6,549 nucleotides of DNA, from assembly GCA_000432015.1 (NCBI GenBank), contig HF985515.1, forward strand, positions 68,922 to 75,470, given 5' to 3'. Of this stretch, positions 6,473 to 6,549 are shown one piece after another. A program made the position numbers and the translations under genes. Each line of letters starts with the position of its first letter. Position 1 is the stretch's first letter. The DNA is from Clostridium sp. CAG:1024 (lineage in GTDB: Bacteria > Bacillota > Clostridia > Christensenellales > CAG-138). The notes under the pieces were generated by a model. That model searched no databases and was not told the DNA's origin. It saw only the letters and a list, made by a program, of their open reading frames with translations.

Positions 6473-6549
6473 TGAAGAAACTCATTCGTCTTTTGATTGC
6501 CGCCGCTGCGACGGTTGCGATCCTCGCGGCCGCTCTCGTCGTGCTCCTG
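6472..6549 (+). CDS. Start of a membrane-anchored protein, probably DUF4340 family (3' truncated)
   Basis: Only the first 26 codons are in the window. They encode MKKLIR followed by about 20 almost wholly hydrophobic residues (Leu, Ile, Ala, Val), which is a signal peptide or N-terminal membrane anchor with a positive-inside start. The ATG overlaps the stop of the gldG-like gene by one base (TAATG) and has GGAGG 8 bases upstream, so it is translationally coupled to that gene. In many Firmicutes and other bacteria, a DUF4340 protein with such an anchor follows the GldG-family gene. That identification rests on position alone, because no diagnostic domain sequence is visible. Another lipoprotein or anchor protein remains possible. 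Confidence 0.7.
   Translation, partial: MKKLIRLLIAAAATVAILAAALVVLL

Noticed and set aside
1..6549. Gliding motility or a defence system
   Set aside because: The Gld name reflects homology only, and no other gliding genes are present. No nuclease, toxin, reverse transcriptase, CRISPR repeat or phage-like gene is visible.

Overview
The window is one strand of tightly packed bacterial genes. All seven supported coding regions read on the + strand, and the first and last are cut by the window edges. Several features point to an anaerobic Firmicute of the Clostridia, possibly a gut Oscillospirales-like lineage: an oxygen-sensitive glycyl radical enzyme with its activase, strong AGGAG-type ribosome binding sites, a TTG start, a short Firmicutes-type mannose-6-phosphate isomerase, and moderately high GC (judged by eye, not computed). 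The taxonomic call is inference. No rRNA, tRNA, CRISPR array, transposase or insertion-sequence end was seen.

Region 1 (1-3183) is a run of three overlapping genes. They are the C-terminal part of a glycyl radical enzyme (GRE), its radical-SAM activating enzyme (8-base overlap), and a class I mannose-6-phosphate isomerase whose ribosome binding site lies inside the end of the activase gene. The activase installs the radical on the Gly codon at 1255-1257 of the GRE. The radical is then relayed to the Cys codon at 262-264 for substrate chemistry. The GRE substrate cannot be assigned: most substrate-pocket residues lie upstream of the window, and the active-site motif reads GCGE instead of the better-known GCVE. 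The isomerase interconverts mannose-6-phosphate and fructose-6-phosphate. Whether it shares a pathway with the GRE or is just co-transcribed is unknown.

Region 2 (3184-3332) is the only real intergenic gap, 149 bases. It holds a perfect 11-bp inverted repeat with a 10-base loop, overlapping a plausible sigma-A-type promoter for the downstream operon. It also holds a small TGACA/TGTCA dyad and a short GC hairpin in the presumed leader.

Region 3 (3333-6549) is an ABC-2 transporter operon of the GldA/GldF/GldG type: ATPase, six-helix permease, a large membrane-anchored extracytoplasmic GldG-family protein, and the start of a fourth gene. That gene begins with a signal-anchor-like helix and by position is probably a DUF4340 protein. 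The genes overlap by 4 bases, are separated by 18 bases, and overlap by 1 base, so they are almost certainly co-transcribed and translationally coupled. The system is named after gliding motility in Bacteroidota, but the cargo and role of such operons in Firmicutes are not established as far as I know.

Three starts were re-chosen on ribosome-binding-site spacing: ATG 2230 for the isomerase, TTG 3333 for the ATPase and ATG 5021 for the GldG-family protein.
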